64,000 nt of DNA from Enterocloster aldenensis (GTDB lineage Bacteria > Bacillota > Clostridia > Lachnospirales > Lachnospiraceae), in the NCBI RefSeq assembly GCF_003434055.1, contig NZ_QVEX01000020.1, positions 24,801-88,800 on the forward strand, in the 5' to 3' direction. Numbering within the stretch: position 1 is the first letter of the stretch; every line of letters begins with the position of its first letter. Positions 15,589 to 24,551 of the stretch are shown here, piece after piece. The notes below the pieces were generated by a model. It worked only from the letters and a program-made list of their open reading frames with translations. It was not told the DNA's origin and did no database searches. A program made the position numbers and the translations under genes.

Positions 15589-16431
15589 TTAACATCCTGC
15601 ACCGCATCCACTGTAATAACCGTACATGTCCCAGCCGGTTGCCCACCAGACATCACCCAGCCCATTGATGTAATCAATCAGATCCTCCAGCATCCCGATC
15701 CTGCCCGGCGCACCGATGGCTGCCGGGTCAAGCTGCAGCACATAGCAAAGCCCGTATTCATGGCAGCCGCAGAACTCATCCTTCCAGTTGCTGAGCACGC
15801 CCGTATAATTGGCAATCCTTCCCTGTCCTGCCGGAAATGCAGGATGATAATTAAATGCAAAATACGGCAGGTCATAATTCACCCAGTGTATGGGGATTTC
15901 CAGGATGGATGCACCGTCCCCCAGGTCCTTTACATATGGCCTGTCGTCATCACAGAGATTGCTGGAATATACCATGCCGTGCTTTCGCGCAATCCTGAGC
16001 GTGTCCAGGGTCAGCTCCCCTTCCGGGCTTCTGAACCCCCTCGGACTTATGCCGCAGATCTGCCGGATGGCCTCAGCGCCTTTTTGGATGGCCTCCTCCT
16101 GTTCCTCCACGGACAGCAGGGCCATATTCTCATGCCGGTAGCCCATGGCCCCGATTTCATGGCCGCGGTCCCGGATTTCCAGGATTTTATCCGGATAATG
16201 CTCCGCAACCCATCCAGGGGCGAAGCATGTGGCCTTTATCCCTTTGTCATCCAGGATATTAAGGATCCTGTCCAGGCCCCGGTTCATCCCATATTGTCCC
16301 AGGGACAGGGTTTTGGGCATGTTGACGCATGTCTTGTCCAGCTGTAGCCAGAAAAGCTCTGCATTTAAATTAATGGTAATCATGGCCGCGCATTTTTTCC
16401 CGCCGGGCCATTTTGGTCTTTCCACTCTCAT
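15589..16431 (-). CDS. Polysaccharide-deacetylase-fold protein with altered catalytic residues
   Basis: A 280-residue NodB-fold (CE4/PuuE-like) protein, clearly a paralogue of the next gene upstream: both share KKCA.M, LSLGQYG, KATCFAPG, HEIG, RGFRSPEGEL and DDDRPY. The first catalytic motif of the paralogue, FDLDGD, is NLNAEL here, losing both Asp. HGYAHE is MGYRHE, losing the first His of the metal site. Metal-dependent deacetylation is therefore unlikely; a regulatory or partner-subunit role, or metal-free chemistry, is possible. AGGAGG lies 8 nt upstream. The ATG abuts the stop codon of the upstream paralogue, giving TAGATG. Confidence 0.85.
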   Translation of the reverse strand: MRVERPKWPGGKKCAAMITINLNAELFWLQLDKTCVNMPKTLSLGQYGMNRGLDRILNILDDKGIKATCFAPGWVAEHYPDKILEIRDRGHEIGAMGYRHENMALLSVEEQEEAIQKGAEAIRQICGISPRGFRSPEGELTLDTLRIARKHGMVYSSNLCDDDRPYVKDLGDGASILEIPIHWVNYDLPYFAFNYHPAFPAGQGRIANYTGVLSNWKDEFCGCHEYGLCYVLQLDPAAIGAPGRIGMLEDLIDYINGLGDVWWATGWDMYGYYSGCGAGC

Positions 16432-17304
16432 CTATCCCACCTCCTGAGTCTTACCGCAGCCAGGGCCGGAATGCTCCCTGTACCAGTCCGCTATCTGTGA
16501 CCCGGTTGCAATCCACACATCCTTTTTGGACGTTATGTGCCGTAACAGATGGTCCAGGATCCGTATCCTTCCCGGTGAACCGATTACCTGGGGATGGCTC
16601 ATGAAGGAAATGCACAGTCCGTACCTGTAGTGTCCTTCAAACTCACGCATGAAGTTATCCTCCACCTCCCGGTAGCAGGAAATCCTGTCCTGTCCCGCCG
16701 GCTCCGCCGGATACATGTGGTAGGCCATGGCAACATAGTCATCCACTTCCCACTTGGTGGGGATTTCGATGAAATCCGTCTCCCTGCCGTCAATGACAGT
16801 CCGGTAGGGCCGGTCATCCCCCCTCATGGAACTGGAATAGCGGATCCCCCTTTCATACAGCAGCTTCGGCGTTTCCACGGCCCAGTCCCCGGACGGCGTC
16901 CTGAAGCCTTCCACATCATGTCCGATCAGCTCCCTTAATATGCCCTGGGGCTTTTCAATGATTTCAATCTGCTCCTCCGTTGTTTTTCCGGCAAACCGCT
17001 CATGGGCATATCCATGAAGTCCGATTTCATGCCCGGCAGCCGCAATCCGTTTTACCACCTCCGGATACCGCTGCGCCGTAAGACCAGGAATAAAAAAGGT
17101 TGCCTTTACCCCATACTGGTCCAGCTTGTCCAGAATCCTGTCCGCGCAGCGCTTGGGACCATACTGCCCCACGGACAGGGACTTAATGTATTGTTCCCCG
17201 CCAGGAAGGCCCCTGTTCCCGTTTTCCCAGGTTGTGTCGCCGTCCAGGTCAAAGGAAAACATAACCGCGCATTTTTTGCCCTCCGGCCACTGTATTGCAT
17301 CCAT
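16432..17304 (-). CDS. Polysaccharide deacetylase / PuuE-type amidohydrolase
   Basis: A 290-residue NodB-homology protein with a complete active-site set: FDLDGDTTWE (base and metal Asp), HEIGLHGYAHERF (metal His pair), VEGFRTPSGDW, and DDRPY then EIPTKWEVDDY near the end. Such NodB-fold proteins include chitooligosaccharide deacetylases and the uric-acid-pathway amidohydrolase PuuE. The lack of a signal peptide and the link to an amino acid symporter and a racemase favour a small cytoplasmic amide substrate. AAGGAG lies 9 nt upstream. It is the first gene of the operon driven by the sigma-54 promoter at 17387-17403. Confidence 0.88.
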   Translation of the reverse strand: MDAIQWPEGKKCAVMFSFDLDGDTTWENGNRGLPGGEQYIKSLSVGQYGPKRCADRILDKLDQYGVKATFFIPGLTAQRYPEVVKRIAAAGHEIGLHGYAHERFAGKTTEEQIEIIEKPQGILRELIGHDVEGFRTPSGDWAVETPKLLYERGIRYSSSMRGDDRPYRTVIDGRETDFIEIPTKWEVDDYVAMAYHMYPAEPAGQDRISCYREVEDNFMREFEGHYRYGLCISFMSHPQVIGSPGRIRILDHLLRHITSKKDVWIATGSQIADWYREHSGPGCGKTQEVG

Positions 17305-17386
17305 CTCCCATCGCTCCTTTTCATGATTATTGTATATTTATTAACAACAGTATGACGATTTATTATACTTATTGCTCTTTATTTAT

Positions 17387-17403
17387 AGCAAAAATCATGC
17401 CAA
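17387..17403 (-). promoter_or_regulatory. Sigma-54 (-24/-12) promoter of the deacetylase-AGCS-racemase operon
   Basis: Read on the minus strand the site is TTGGCATGATTTTTGCT, matching YTGGCACGRNNNTTGCW at all but one position with the GG and GC exactly spaced. It lies about 85 bp before the first gene and next to a sigma-54 activator gene, which supports the reading. Confidence 0.88.
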
Positions 17404-17451
17404 AAGAAAAATAACGTATTTTTATGCATTTTCTTTTATATTCATATAGAA

Positions 17452-17492
17452 AATAGGGTTTATAGGATAATTTTTATCCTGCAAACCCTATT
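17452..17492. promoter_or_regulatory. Nested inverted repeat: upstream activator site or terminator
   Basis: AATAGGGTTT (17452-17461) pairs with AAACCCTATT (17483-17492), and inside it AGGAT (17464-17468) pairs with ATCCT (17476-17480). It starts 65 bp upstream of the -12 element, a usual place for a sigma-54 activator site. It also lies 30 bp after the end of the activator gene and is followed by TTTT on that strand, so it may serve as its terminator as well. Confidence 0.6.
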
Positions 17493-17521
17493 ATTTCCCA
17501 TAACCAATCCGATTGTTTTCA

Positions 17522-19615
17522 TCAGCTTATCCCATAACCGCCGCGCCTGTCCATGACCTGAAGAAGGGACAGCCCATCCCGCGTAATCACACTGCCTCCC
17601 CTGCCCCTGACAGACCTGACAAACCCGTGGGCGGACAGTTTGGACAGGGCCTTCCTCACTTCAGCTTCCGTATAGAACCCGCCGCTGCCGTTCACCTTCT
17701 CCAGCAGCTTCTGCCGCCCATAACGCTCATTGCGTTCCAGGGATTCCCGAAGCTGGACAAGGACCGCCTTATACAGCCCCAGGTCCTTCCACTCATTTAA
17801 TATGAACCGTTCCATGAATCCCGGCTCCTTATCCATCCCTTCCGTTATGCAGGACTTCTGCCCCTCATCCGGGAAGCCAGGGACAGCCCTCCCTTTCCCG
17901 CTCCTCAGGGGCGGCAGGTCCTCTGCCCCGATTACCTGTTTCTCCTTTGTCAAAAGGAACTCCACCACATTGCGCAGCTCCCTTACATTTCCCCGCCACG
18001 AATAACCGGTGAGGATTTCCTCTGCCTCCGGGGTCAGCACCATATGCGGATGGTTCCTGCCTGCAAAAAAATGGAATATGGGAAGTATGTCCTGGGTCCG
18101 CTCCCTTAAAGGAGGCACGTTAAGGGGAAGTACATTTAACCGGTAGAACAGGTCCTCCCGGAAGGCGCCATTTTCCACCATGGCAAACAGGTCCTTGTTG
18201 GTGGCGGCAATCACCCGCACATCCACATCAATGCTTTTATCCGAACCGATCCGGTCCACCTTCCGCTCTTCCAGCACCCGCAGCAGCTTGGACTGGAGGG
18301 ACATGGGCATTTCCCCTATCTCATCAAGGAAGATGGTGCCTTTATGCGCCAGTTCAAAATACCCCGTCTTACCGCCTTTTTTCGCACCGGTAAAGGAGCC
18401 TTCCTCATACCCGAACATCTCGCTTTCCAACAGGCTGTCCGGTATGGCCGCGCAGTTGACGGCCACAAAGTTATAATTTTTCCTGGCAGACTCGTTGTGT
18501 ATACCCTGGGCGAACATTTCCTTGCCGGTCCCGCTCTCCCCGGTAATCATCACAGCCGCGTCCGAGCGCGCCATCTGCCTGCCGTTCTTCACGGCTTCCC
18601 GGATAGCGCTGCTGCTTCCTATGATATCCTCAAACGTATACCTTGCCCTGTGGCTGGTTCCGTACAGTTTGGAACGCATGTCATGCTGCCTGGTCTCCGC
18701 TTCCTCAAAATCCTTGAGCGTTATGATATGCCCTGCAACCTTGTCCCCGGAACGGATTTCCACTGCCGAGGCAATCAGGTTGCTGTCCCCTGTCTTAATC
18801 AGCTTTTCCCGGGTGCTCTTCACATCCAGTTCAGGCAGCAGCTCCTCAATGTTAAACCCGCGCAGCACCCTGGACCGGTGGGACATCAGCTGCCTGGCTT
18901 TTTCATTGCACAGGTAAACCCGGCCCACCACATCCGTTATGATAATCCCTTCATTCATCAGGTTCATGAGGGTATTCAGCTTATCCGACATATTTTCCTT
19001 GTCATTGAGCAGTTTATCCATGCTGGAGTCAATGTAATAATACTCCCTTCTGGCGGCAGCTGCCTCCTTGGAGGAGAACTCATCATAGACCCCCAGCTTC
19101 CCGGCAATGATATACAGGCTGTTCATGTCAACCGAGCTTTCCCCCACATCAATCACCTGGCTGATTTCCCCGGGTACCAGGTGCCCCTCATTGGGGGTGA
19201 TGGCCAGCTTGATGGACCTGTCGTAATCCCCTGTCCCGTAGTATGGGAACAGCTCCACATCCCGAAAGCCTGAGGCATACATACTGGTTATGGTGTGCAT
19301 GCAGGTCCTGTGGTCAAAGTTGACCAGCAGGGCTTTGGTTCCCTTTGGAATCTTCTTAAGCTTTTCCATCTGTTTTTTGGTAAGGGCCAGCGAGAGGACC
19401 ACGATTTCCGATCGGTCGCTGATTTTCTGGCGGACCTGCTGGAATATGTTAAAGGCCGACACCAGGACATAGTCCTCCTTTACCCGGTCCAGGGTTTCCA
19501 CCTCTGCAATGGAATACGCCTTAAAACTGGCATATCTGCCCAGATATTTGCTGATGTTGTCCATCAGGAACCTTGCATACTGCTTTTCCGTTGCCACCAC
19601 CGCTATCTCTTTCAT
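17522..19615 (-). CDS. Sigma-54-dependent transcriptional activator
   Basis: A 697-residue regulator. An N-terminal sensory region (about 1-190) resembles the PrpR-N-like type, followed by a PAS domain (about 205-310; MNEGIIITDVVGRVYLCNEKA). The AAA+ domain (about 330-565) has Walker A GESGTGKE, the sigma-54 contact loop GSFTGA (usually GAFTGA), Walker B IFLDEIGEM, and RLNVLPL and WRGNVRELRN. The C-terminus is not the usual Fis helix pair but a longer winged-helix-like region (FYTEAEVRKALSKLSAHGFVRSV). It reads away from an AraC gene and toward the operon bearing the sigma-54 promoter, which it very probably activates. Confidence 0.93.
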   Translation of the reverse strand: MKEIAVVATEKQYARFLMDNISKYLGRYASFKAYSIAEVETLDRVKEDYVLVSAFNIFQQVRQKISDRSEIVVLSLALTKKQMEKLKKIPKGTKALLVNFDHRTCMHTITSMYASGFRDVELFPYYGTGDYDRSIKLAITPNEGHLVPGEISQVIDVGESSVDMNSLYIIAGKLGVYDEFSSKEAAAARREYYYIDSSMDKLLNDKENMSDKLNTLMNLMNEGIIITDVVGRVYLCNEKARQLMSHRSRVLRGFNIEELLPELDVKSTREKLIKTGDSNLIASAVEIRSGDKVAGHIITLKDFEEAETRQHDMRSKLYGTSHRARYTFEDIIGSSSAIREAVKNGRQMARSDAAVMITGESGTGKEMFAQGIHNESARKNYNFVAVNCAAIPDSLLESEMFGYEEGSFTGAKKGGKTGYFELAHKGTIFLDEIGEMPMSLQSKLLRVLEERKVDRIGSDKSIDVDVRVIAATNKDLFAMVENGAFREDLFYRLNVLPLNVPPLRERTQDILPIFHFFAGRNHPHMVLTPEAEEILTGYSWRGNVRELRNVVEFLLTKEKQVIGAEDLPPLRSGKGRAVPGFPDEGQKSCITEGMDKEPGFMERFILNEWKDLGLYKAVLVQLRESLERNERYGRQKLLEKVNGSGGFYTEAEVRKALSKLSAHGFVRSVRGRGGSVITRDGLSLLQVMDRRGGYGIS

Positions 19616-19656
19616 CCGCCTTCACCTCTCCCTTGCCGCATATGGCCGATTGTACC

Positions 19657-19692
19657 GTAACCGTTCAGACGGCGCGCTGCCTGAACGGTTAC
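19657..19692. promoter_or_regulatory. Perfect 12-bp inverted repeat in the divergent sigma-54 activator / AraC promoter region
   Basis: GTAACCGTTCAG (19657-19668) and CTGAACGGTTAC (19681-19692) flank a 12-bp GC-rich spacer. It is a plausible operator for the double-AraC protein or for the sigma-54 activator gene. It could also fold as an RNA hairpin, but it has no T-run. Confidence 0.6.
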
Positions 19693-19796
19693 ATTATACC
19701 TGAGGCAGATTGCTTTTTCAACTCCCCTGCTTCTTGCGGATACGCGGAAAGCTGTATATAATGGTATCAGACAATCCAATACTAATGGAGGCCCAT

Positions 19797-21065
19797 ATGG
19801 CAGAAATCGTACCAATGCAAAGCCTGTACTGCTCCATGCAGGATGAGAACAGAATATGCAGTTTTGACATCGAGGTCCTGACAGGGCCGACCACGCCCCT
19901 GATCCATCCCATGTCCCGTTTCTGGCTAATCAACAGCGGAAAAGGGACACTTATGCTTAACAACCGACCCTATGAGCTGAGGCCGGGCGCCGTGGTCAGT
20001 GTCCTTCCCTGGCAGATCAGCGATATCGTGAAGGTGGAGTCACCCATACAGTTTTTTGTGATGGCGTATTATTTTGACAACATCAATGAAATCATCAAAA
20101 CCTTTTATAATCCCGGCAATGAACCGCTCTCCATCATCCAGACCCTTTCCGCCGGCCCGGTCCTGTATCTTGAGGGAGAGGACCTGGCATCCATGCAGAA
20201 GCTGTTCCTCCAGATCAAGGGGGAGATCGGCATGGAATCCAGCAACCCATCCGCCGCGTCCCGGCCGCCTTCCCGGGAACTCAGCAACCTCTATATCACC
20301 AATAAGCTCATTGAAATCATCATTAATTTCCTGCGCGCCAAAAAGACGGCATCCCTGCCGCCTTGCGCCGGGCCCATTGAACCCAGTGAGATATTCCAGT
20401 ATCTGTACAGCCACCTGAACGAAAAAATCACCCTGTCCAAGCTGTCCCGGATTTTTTATATGAGCGAGTCCTCCATCAGCACCTATATCACCAGGACCAC
20501 CGGCCTTTCCTTCTTTGACCTGTTAAATGAAATGCGGATTGGGAAAACCATCAACTTCCTGCTCTATACCGACTTTACCCTGGAAGAACTGGCTGAAATC
20601 CTGGGCTTTGTGGACAGCGCCCATATCAGCAAGGTCTTTTCAGCCCGGGTGGGCATGAAGGCCAATGAATTCCGCACCACGTACCAGAACGTGGGCAGCC
20701 TGTGCCGGATTAAGGACAGGAAGGATTTCTATTCCATTGTATCCTATATCTACCGCCACTACAGCGAGCCCCTGAATCCGCGCATGGTAGGTGAGCGGTT
20801 CCTCCTGTCGCCCAAAGAACTGAACCGTATCCTGTTGTACCAGGTGGAGATGAACTTCTCCGATTACCTGAACTTCATACGGGTCAACCGGGCATCCGAA
20901 CTGCTGCTTTTGACCTCCAAGAGCATCCTTGAGATAGCCCTTGAGACCGGATACCACAACGAGAAGACGCTGACCCGCAATTTCCTGAAGTTCCGCTCCA
21001 TGACCCCTGGAAAGTTCCGCCAGTCCGTGGGACTGCAGGATTTCCCAGGCCCCGGGCATGTATGA
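19797..21065 (+). CDS. AraC family regulator with two tandem AraC DNA-binding domains
   Basis: A 422-residue protein. The N-terminal cupin-like sensing domain (about 15-125; LIHPMSRFWLINSGKGTLML, LRPGAVVSVLPW) is followed by two complete AraC-type helix-turn-helix modules. The first is about 200-300 (KITLSKLSRIFYMSESSIS then FTLEELAEILGFVDSAHISK). The second is about 315-410 (MVGERFLLSPKELNRILL then SILEIALETGYHNEKTLTRNF). Most AraC proteins have one such module. GGAGG lies 5 nt before the ATG at 19797. It is divergent from the sigma-54 activator and convergent with the arginine genes; the target is unknown. Confidence 0.9.
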   Translation: MAEIVPMQSLYCSMQDENRICSFDIEVLTGPTTPLIHPMSRFWLINSGKGTLMLNNRPYELRPGAVVSVLPWQISDIVKVESPIQFFVMAYYFDNINEIIKTFYNPGNEPLSIIQTLSAGPVLYLEGEDLASMQKLFLQIKGEIGMESSNPSAASRPPSRELSNLYITNKLIEIIINFLRAKKTASLPPCAGPIEPSEIFQYLYSHLNEKITLSKLSRIFYMSESSISTYITRTTGLSFFDLLNEMRIGKTINFLLYTDFTLEELAEILGFVDSAHISKVFSARVGMKANEFRTTYQNVGSLCRIKDRKDFYSIVSYIYRHYSEPLNPRMVGERFLLSPKELNRILLYQVEMNFSDYLNFIRVNRASELLLLTSKSILEIALETGYHNEKTLTRNFLKFRSMTPGKFRQSVGLQDFPGPGHV

Positions 21066-21138
21066 AACCAAGGGACGGCCCTGTACAGCAACCCATAAAC
21101 AGACCCTAGGGCTACAGATTCCAGGGCTGCCCCTGATT

Positions 21139-22239
21139 TTACCGGATTACCTTCAGCGCCTTGGCCACAATGGTGATGAAGTCCTGGACATTGGTAACCA
21201 CGGTGGTGGCGCAGAGACTTCCCCTGTCCAGAAGCTTGTTTACCACAAACTCATCCGCATCCACGGTATACAGGTACACCGGACGTATGGTGCCGTCGGG
21301 CATCACCCGGAAGGACGGCGTCATATTGCCTGTGGCAATGGTGTGAAGCATGGTTGCCAGGCAGATGACGCAGGTGGATTTCTTCACAAGGCCCCGCATG
21401 GCGCCCTGGCCCTCATAAGCGCTGCCGATTACCTCCGGCAGGGGCCCGTCGTCCCGTATGGAACCGGTCAGCACCATAGGCACATGGTTCTTCACACAGC
21501 TGTATATGATACCGTTGTCAATGTGATAATCCTCTATGAACTGCGGAATGGATCCGCTTCTTCTGGCCTTGTTGATTACGTCCAGATGGTTGTAATGGCC
21601 ATTGGGCTGGGATACCTGGGTATAGATATCCTGCCCCAGGGCAGTGTGCAGCAGCGCCCCCTCCAGGTCATGGGTTGCCAGGGCATTGCCTGCCATCAGC
21701 CCATGGGCGTAACCGTTGTCAATGAGCGCCTGCATGGCTGCCCTTGCATCCGCGTCAAAGGAAAACGCAGGTCCCATGACCCAGACAATATTGCCGTGCT
21801 CCTTTTCATGCTTTAAGAGCTCAAACAGATTGTCATAATCCCTGGCATAGGAAGTTTCCCGGCTCCTGCCCTGGCGGAACACGAACTGGTCCTCCGGCTT
21901 CCCGTCCTCTTCCTCAAAGCCGTGGCAATGCATGTAGATCCCTTCCTCGCATTTCTCCGTCCGTCCAAGGATTACCTTATCGCCCTTCTTGATATTCCTG
22001 TTCTCCACCACGTTAAGGTGCCCATCGTCACAGAGCACTACGCTGGAGTCCATGCGGCTCTCCTCAGCCAGCACCCATTTCCCGTTAATCTTAAAATATT
22101 CCGGGTACATGGAGGTGCTGTGATAGTTGTCAGGCGCAACCCCGTCCATGTCCGCTGCCTTGTATTTTACATCCGGGGCATTGACAAATTCCTCCTTGGT
22201 AAAATCCGGATGATGATATTCTGGTAATTGAAATGACAT
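21139..22239 (-). CDS. LOR/SDH-type (TIGR00300-like) protein, probable ornithine cyclodeaminase
   Basis: A 366-residue protein of the family related to the C-terminal domain of cyanobacterial AgrE/ArgZ and to archaeal ornithine cyclodeaminase. Typical segments include VAPDNYHSTSMYPEYFKING, VMGPAFSFDADARAAM, NGYAHGLMAGNALATHDLEG and VPMVLTGSIRDDGPLPEV, the last two probably for NAD and substrate. It would turn ornithine into proline and ammonia. The inner ATG at 22239 has AAGGAG 6 nt upstream and was preferred to a longer frame without a site. It follows arcA and arcB on one strand, which is the main support for ornithine as substrate. Confidence 0.8.
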   Translation of the reverse strand: MSFQLPEYHHPDFTKEEFVNAPDVKYKAADMDGVAPDNYHSTSMYPEYFKINGKWVLAEESRMDSSVVLCDDGHLNVVENRNIKKGDKVILGRTEKCEEGIYMHCHGFEEEDGKPEDQFVFRQGRSRETSYARDYDNLFELLKHEKEHGNIVWVMGPAFSFDADARAAMQALIDNGYAHGLMAGNALATHDLEGALLHTALGQDIYTQVSQPNGHYNHLDVINKARRSGSIPQFIEDYHIDNGIIYSCVKNHVPMVLTGSIRDDGPLPEVIGSAYEGQGAMRGLVKKSTCVICLATMLHTIATGNMTPSFRVMPDGTIRPVYLYTVDADEFVVNKLLDRGSLCATTVVTNVQDFITIVAKALKVIR

Positions 22240-22304
22240 ATGTTTCTCCTTCTTTCTTTTATAATTAATCAATCCCGGGCCGGAAACGAATTTCCAAACA
22301 CGCC

Positions 22305-23297
22305 CTAACAAAGCGTGGCGTAGATAACGGCCTTGATTGTATGCATGCGGTTCTCCGCCTGGTCAAACACAACCGACTGCCTTGACTCAAACACTTCATC
22401 CGTTACTTCCATCTCCGTGATGCCGAACTTTTCAGCAATCTCTGCCCCGATGGTGGTCCTGGTGTCGTGGAAGGAGGGCAGGCAGTGCATGAATACAGCC
22501 GTGTGCTTTGCCTTTTTCATCACCTCTCCATTCACCTGGTACCTGCGCAGCAGTTCAATCCTGGTTCCCCATACAGAATCCGGCTCACCCATGGACACCC
22601 AGATATCGGTGTACACTGCGTCCGCATCCTTCACGCCCTGGTCCACATCCTCTGTCAGCCGGATGGTGCATTCATTTTCCTCTGCAATCAGCCTTGCCTC
22701 TGCCACCAGTTCCTGGGCAGGGAACAGCTCCTTTGGGGCGCAGGCCGTAAAGTGGATGCCCATTTTGGCGCAGGCCACCATCAGGGAATTGCCCATGTTA
22801 TTCCTTGCATCGCCCATGTATGTAAAGCGCAGCCCTTTGAGGCAGCCGAACTTCTCCTCCAGCGTCAGAAGGTCGGCCAGCATCTGGGTGGGATGGAACT
22901 GGTCCGTAAGCCCGTTCCATACAGGCACGCCCGCATACTCCGCAAGCTCCTCCACAACCGCCTGGTCATATCCCCTGTACTCAATGCCATCATACATCCG
23001 TCCCAGGACCCTGGCCGTGTCGGCAATGCTTTCCTTTTTCCCCATCTGGCTGCTGCCCGGGTCCAGGTAAGTCACGCCCATGCCCAGGTCCCTTCCCGCA
23101 ACCTCAAAGGCGCAGCGGGTGCGGGTGGATGTCTTTTCAAACAAAAGAACGATGTTCCGGTTATCCAGGTATTTGTGGGGAACGCCGTTCCTCTTCATGT
23201 TCTTAAACTGTTTTGACAGATCCAGCAGATAGCGGATCTCCTCCGGCGTGTAGTCCAATAACTTCAGGTAATTCCTTCCTCTGATATTCACTGCCAT
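22305..23297 (-). CDS. arcB: Ornithine carbamoyltransferase (catabolic type by context)
   Basis: A 330-residue cytoplasmic enzyme. The carbamoyl phosphate loop [14 protein letters not shown] (about 53-66) is intact, followed by [17 protein letters not shown], the [11 protein letters not shown] motif, the SMGE loop in [14 protein letters not shown] (ornithine binding), and [11 protein letters not shown] with the catalytic Cys. It interconverts citrulline plus phosphate with ornithine plus carbamoyl phosphate. AAGGAG lies 8 nt before the ATG. It lies 33 bp after arginine deiminase and before the cyclodeaminase-like gene, so it probably works in the citrulline-to-ornithine direction. No carbamate kinase gene is present here. 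Confidence 0.95.
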   Translation of the reverse strand: MAVNIRGRNYLKLLDYTPEEIRYLLDLSKQFKNMKRNGVPHKYLDNRNIVLLFEKTSTRTRCAFEVAGRDLGMGVTYLDPGSSQMGKKESIADTARVLGRMYDGIEYRGYDQAVVEELAEYAGVPVWNGLTDQFHPTQMLADLLTLEEKFGCLKGLRFTYMGDARNNMGNSLMVACAKMGIHFTACAPKELFPAQELVAEARLIAEENECTIRLTEDVDQGVKDADAVYTDIWVSMGEPDSVWGTRIELLRRYQVNGEVMKKAKHTAVFMHCLPSFHDTRTTIGAEIAEKFGITEMEVTDEVFESRQSVVFDQAENRMHTIKAVIYATLC

Positions 23298-23330
23298 CTT
23301 CCTTACTCCTTTGCTATGTTATTTGAATGT

Positions 23331-24551
23331 TCAGTCACGCACCAGGGGCATGCTCATGCACCGGGGGCCTCCCCTTCCCCTGGACAGCTCCGAACTGGGC
23401 ATTTCAAGGACTTCGATGCCCTTATCCCTGAGCATCTCATTGGTTATATAGTTCCGGTCGTATACGACCACCTTTCCCGGCTCAATGCACAGTGTATTGG
23501 AGCCGTCATTCCACTGTTCCCTCTCTGAGGCAACCCTGTCCTTTCCGCCGCAGCGTATCATGGTCACCTTATCCATCCCCAGATAATCTGCCAGCACATC
23601 CGGAAGCGGACGGTCAAGCTCCTTTGCAAAAAGCCTGCCCTTGCGGTCCCCGCGCCGGATTTCATAAATGCGCAGGTTTCCCAGGATTCCGGGATGGATG
23701 GTAAATTTGTCATGATCCACCTGGGTGCACACCGTGTCCAGATGCATGTACGCGCGGATGCTGGGGATATCCAGGGCCAGGATGGTCTCCACCTCACATG
23801 CGCTGTCCTCAAACAGGTTCTGGGCCAGAAGTTCAATTGCCTCCGGCGTGGTCCTTTGGGAGATTCCCACGGCCAGGACCCGATTGCTCAGGTTCAGGAT
23901 ATCTCCTCCCTCAATGGAAAACGGATACTCCCTCTTATAATAAAATGGCGTCCTCCCCCCGTAATCCGGATGATGCTCCAGGATGTACTGCCCGTAAATG
24001 GTTTCCCTTCTCCTTGTCCTTGAATACATGCAGTTCAGGCTGACCCCGGCCCCGATACAGGCAAAGGGGTCCCTTGTAAAGTACAGGTTGGGTATGGGAT
24101 CCATGATGAAACGGCTGTCTGATTTGACCAGGTCCACTAAGGGGCTGTGGGTTTCAGACTTAATCTCATGCATGCTGACCCCGGACATGGTCTTTAGCAC
24201 CAGCTCCTTTTCATCCGGAATATCCATCAGGAAATCAAACAGCTGATTCCTGAACTTCTGCGCGGTATTCCCTCCCTCACGGATGAACTGCCGGATGAAG
24301 TTTTCCCTGATATCCGGGGACTGCCTTAACACATCCGCCATCATGTCCTCCATATAGACCACCTGGCTTTTGTTTGCCTTTAAAATGCCGGCGAAAATAT
24401 CGTGTTCCCCCTGGGCTGTCTTAAGGTATGGGATATCGTCAAACAGCAGCCGTTCCAGTTCCCCCGGAACCAGGTGCTCCAGTTCCTTTCCCGGCCTGTG
24501 AAGCATGACCTTTTTTAACTTTCCTATCTCGCTTTTCACACAGATTGGCAT
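23331..24551 (-). CDS. arcA: Arginine deiminase
   Basis: A 406-residue enzyme turning arginine into citrulline and ammonia. Family motifs are intact: LKKVMLHRPGKELEHL at the N-terminus, PNLYFTRDPFACIG, EGGDILNLSNRVLAVGISQRT, MHLDTVCTQVDHDKF with the catalytic His, and the C-terminal GRGGPRCMSMPL with the nucleophilic Cys. The inner ATG at 24551 was chosen because AAGGAG lies 8 nt upstream. It is the first gene of the arcA-arcB-ocd run and faces a LysR regulator across 285 bp. The usual arcC (carbamate kinase) and arcD (antiporter) are missing from the run. Confidence 0.96.
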   Translation of the reverse strand: MPICVKSEIGKLKKVMLHRPGKELEHLVPGELERLLFDDIPYLKTAQGEHDIFAGILKANKSQVVYMEDMMADVLRQSPDIRENFIRQFIREGGNTAQKFRNQLFDFLMDIPDEKELVLKTMSGVSMHEIKSETHSPLVDLVKSDSRFIMDPIPNLYFTRDPFACIGAGVSLNCMYSRTRRRETIYGQYILEHHPDYGGRTPFYYKREYPFSIEGGDILNLSNRVLAVGISQRTTPEAIELLAQNLFEDSACEVETILALDIPSIRAYMHLDTVCTQVDHDKFTIHPGILGNLRIYEIRRGDRKGRLFAKELDRPLPDVLADYLGMDKVTMIRCGGKDRVASEREQWNDGSNTLCIEPGKVVVYDRNYITNEMLRDKGIEVLEMPSSELSRGRGGPRCMSMPLVRD

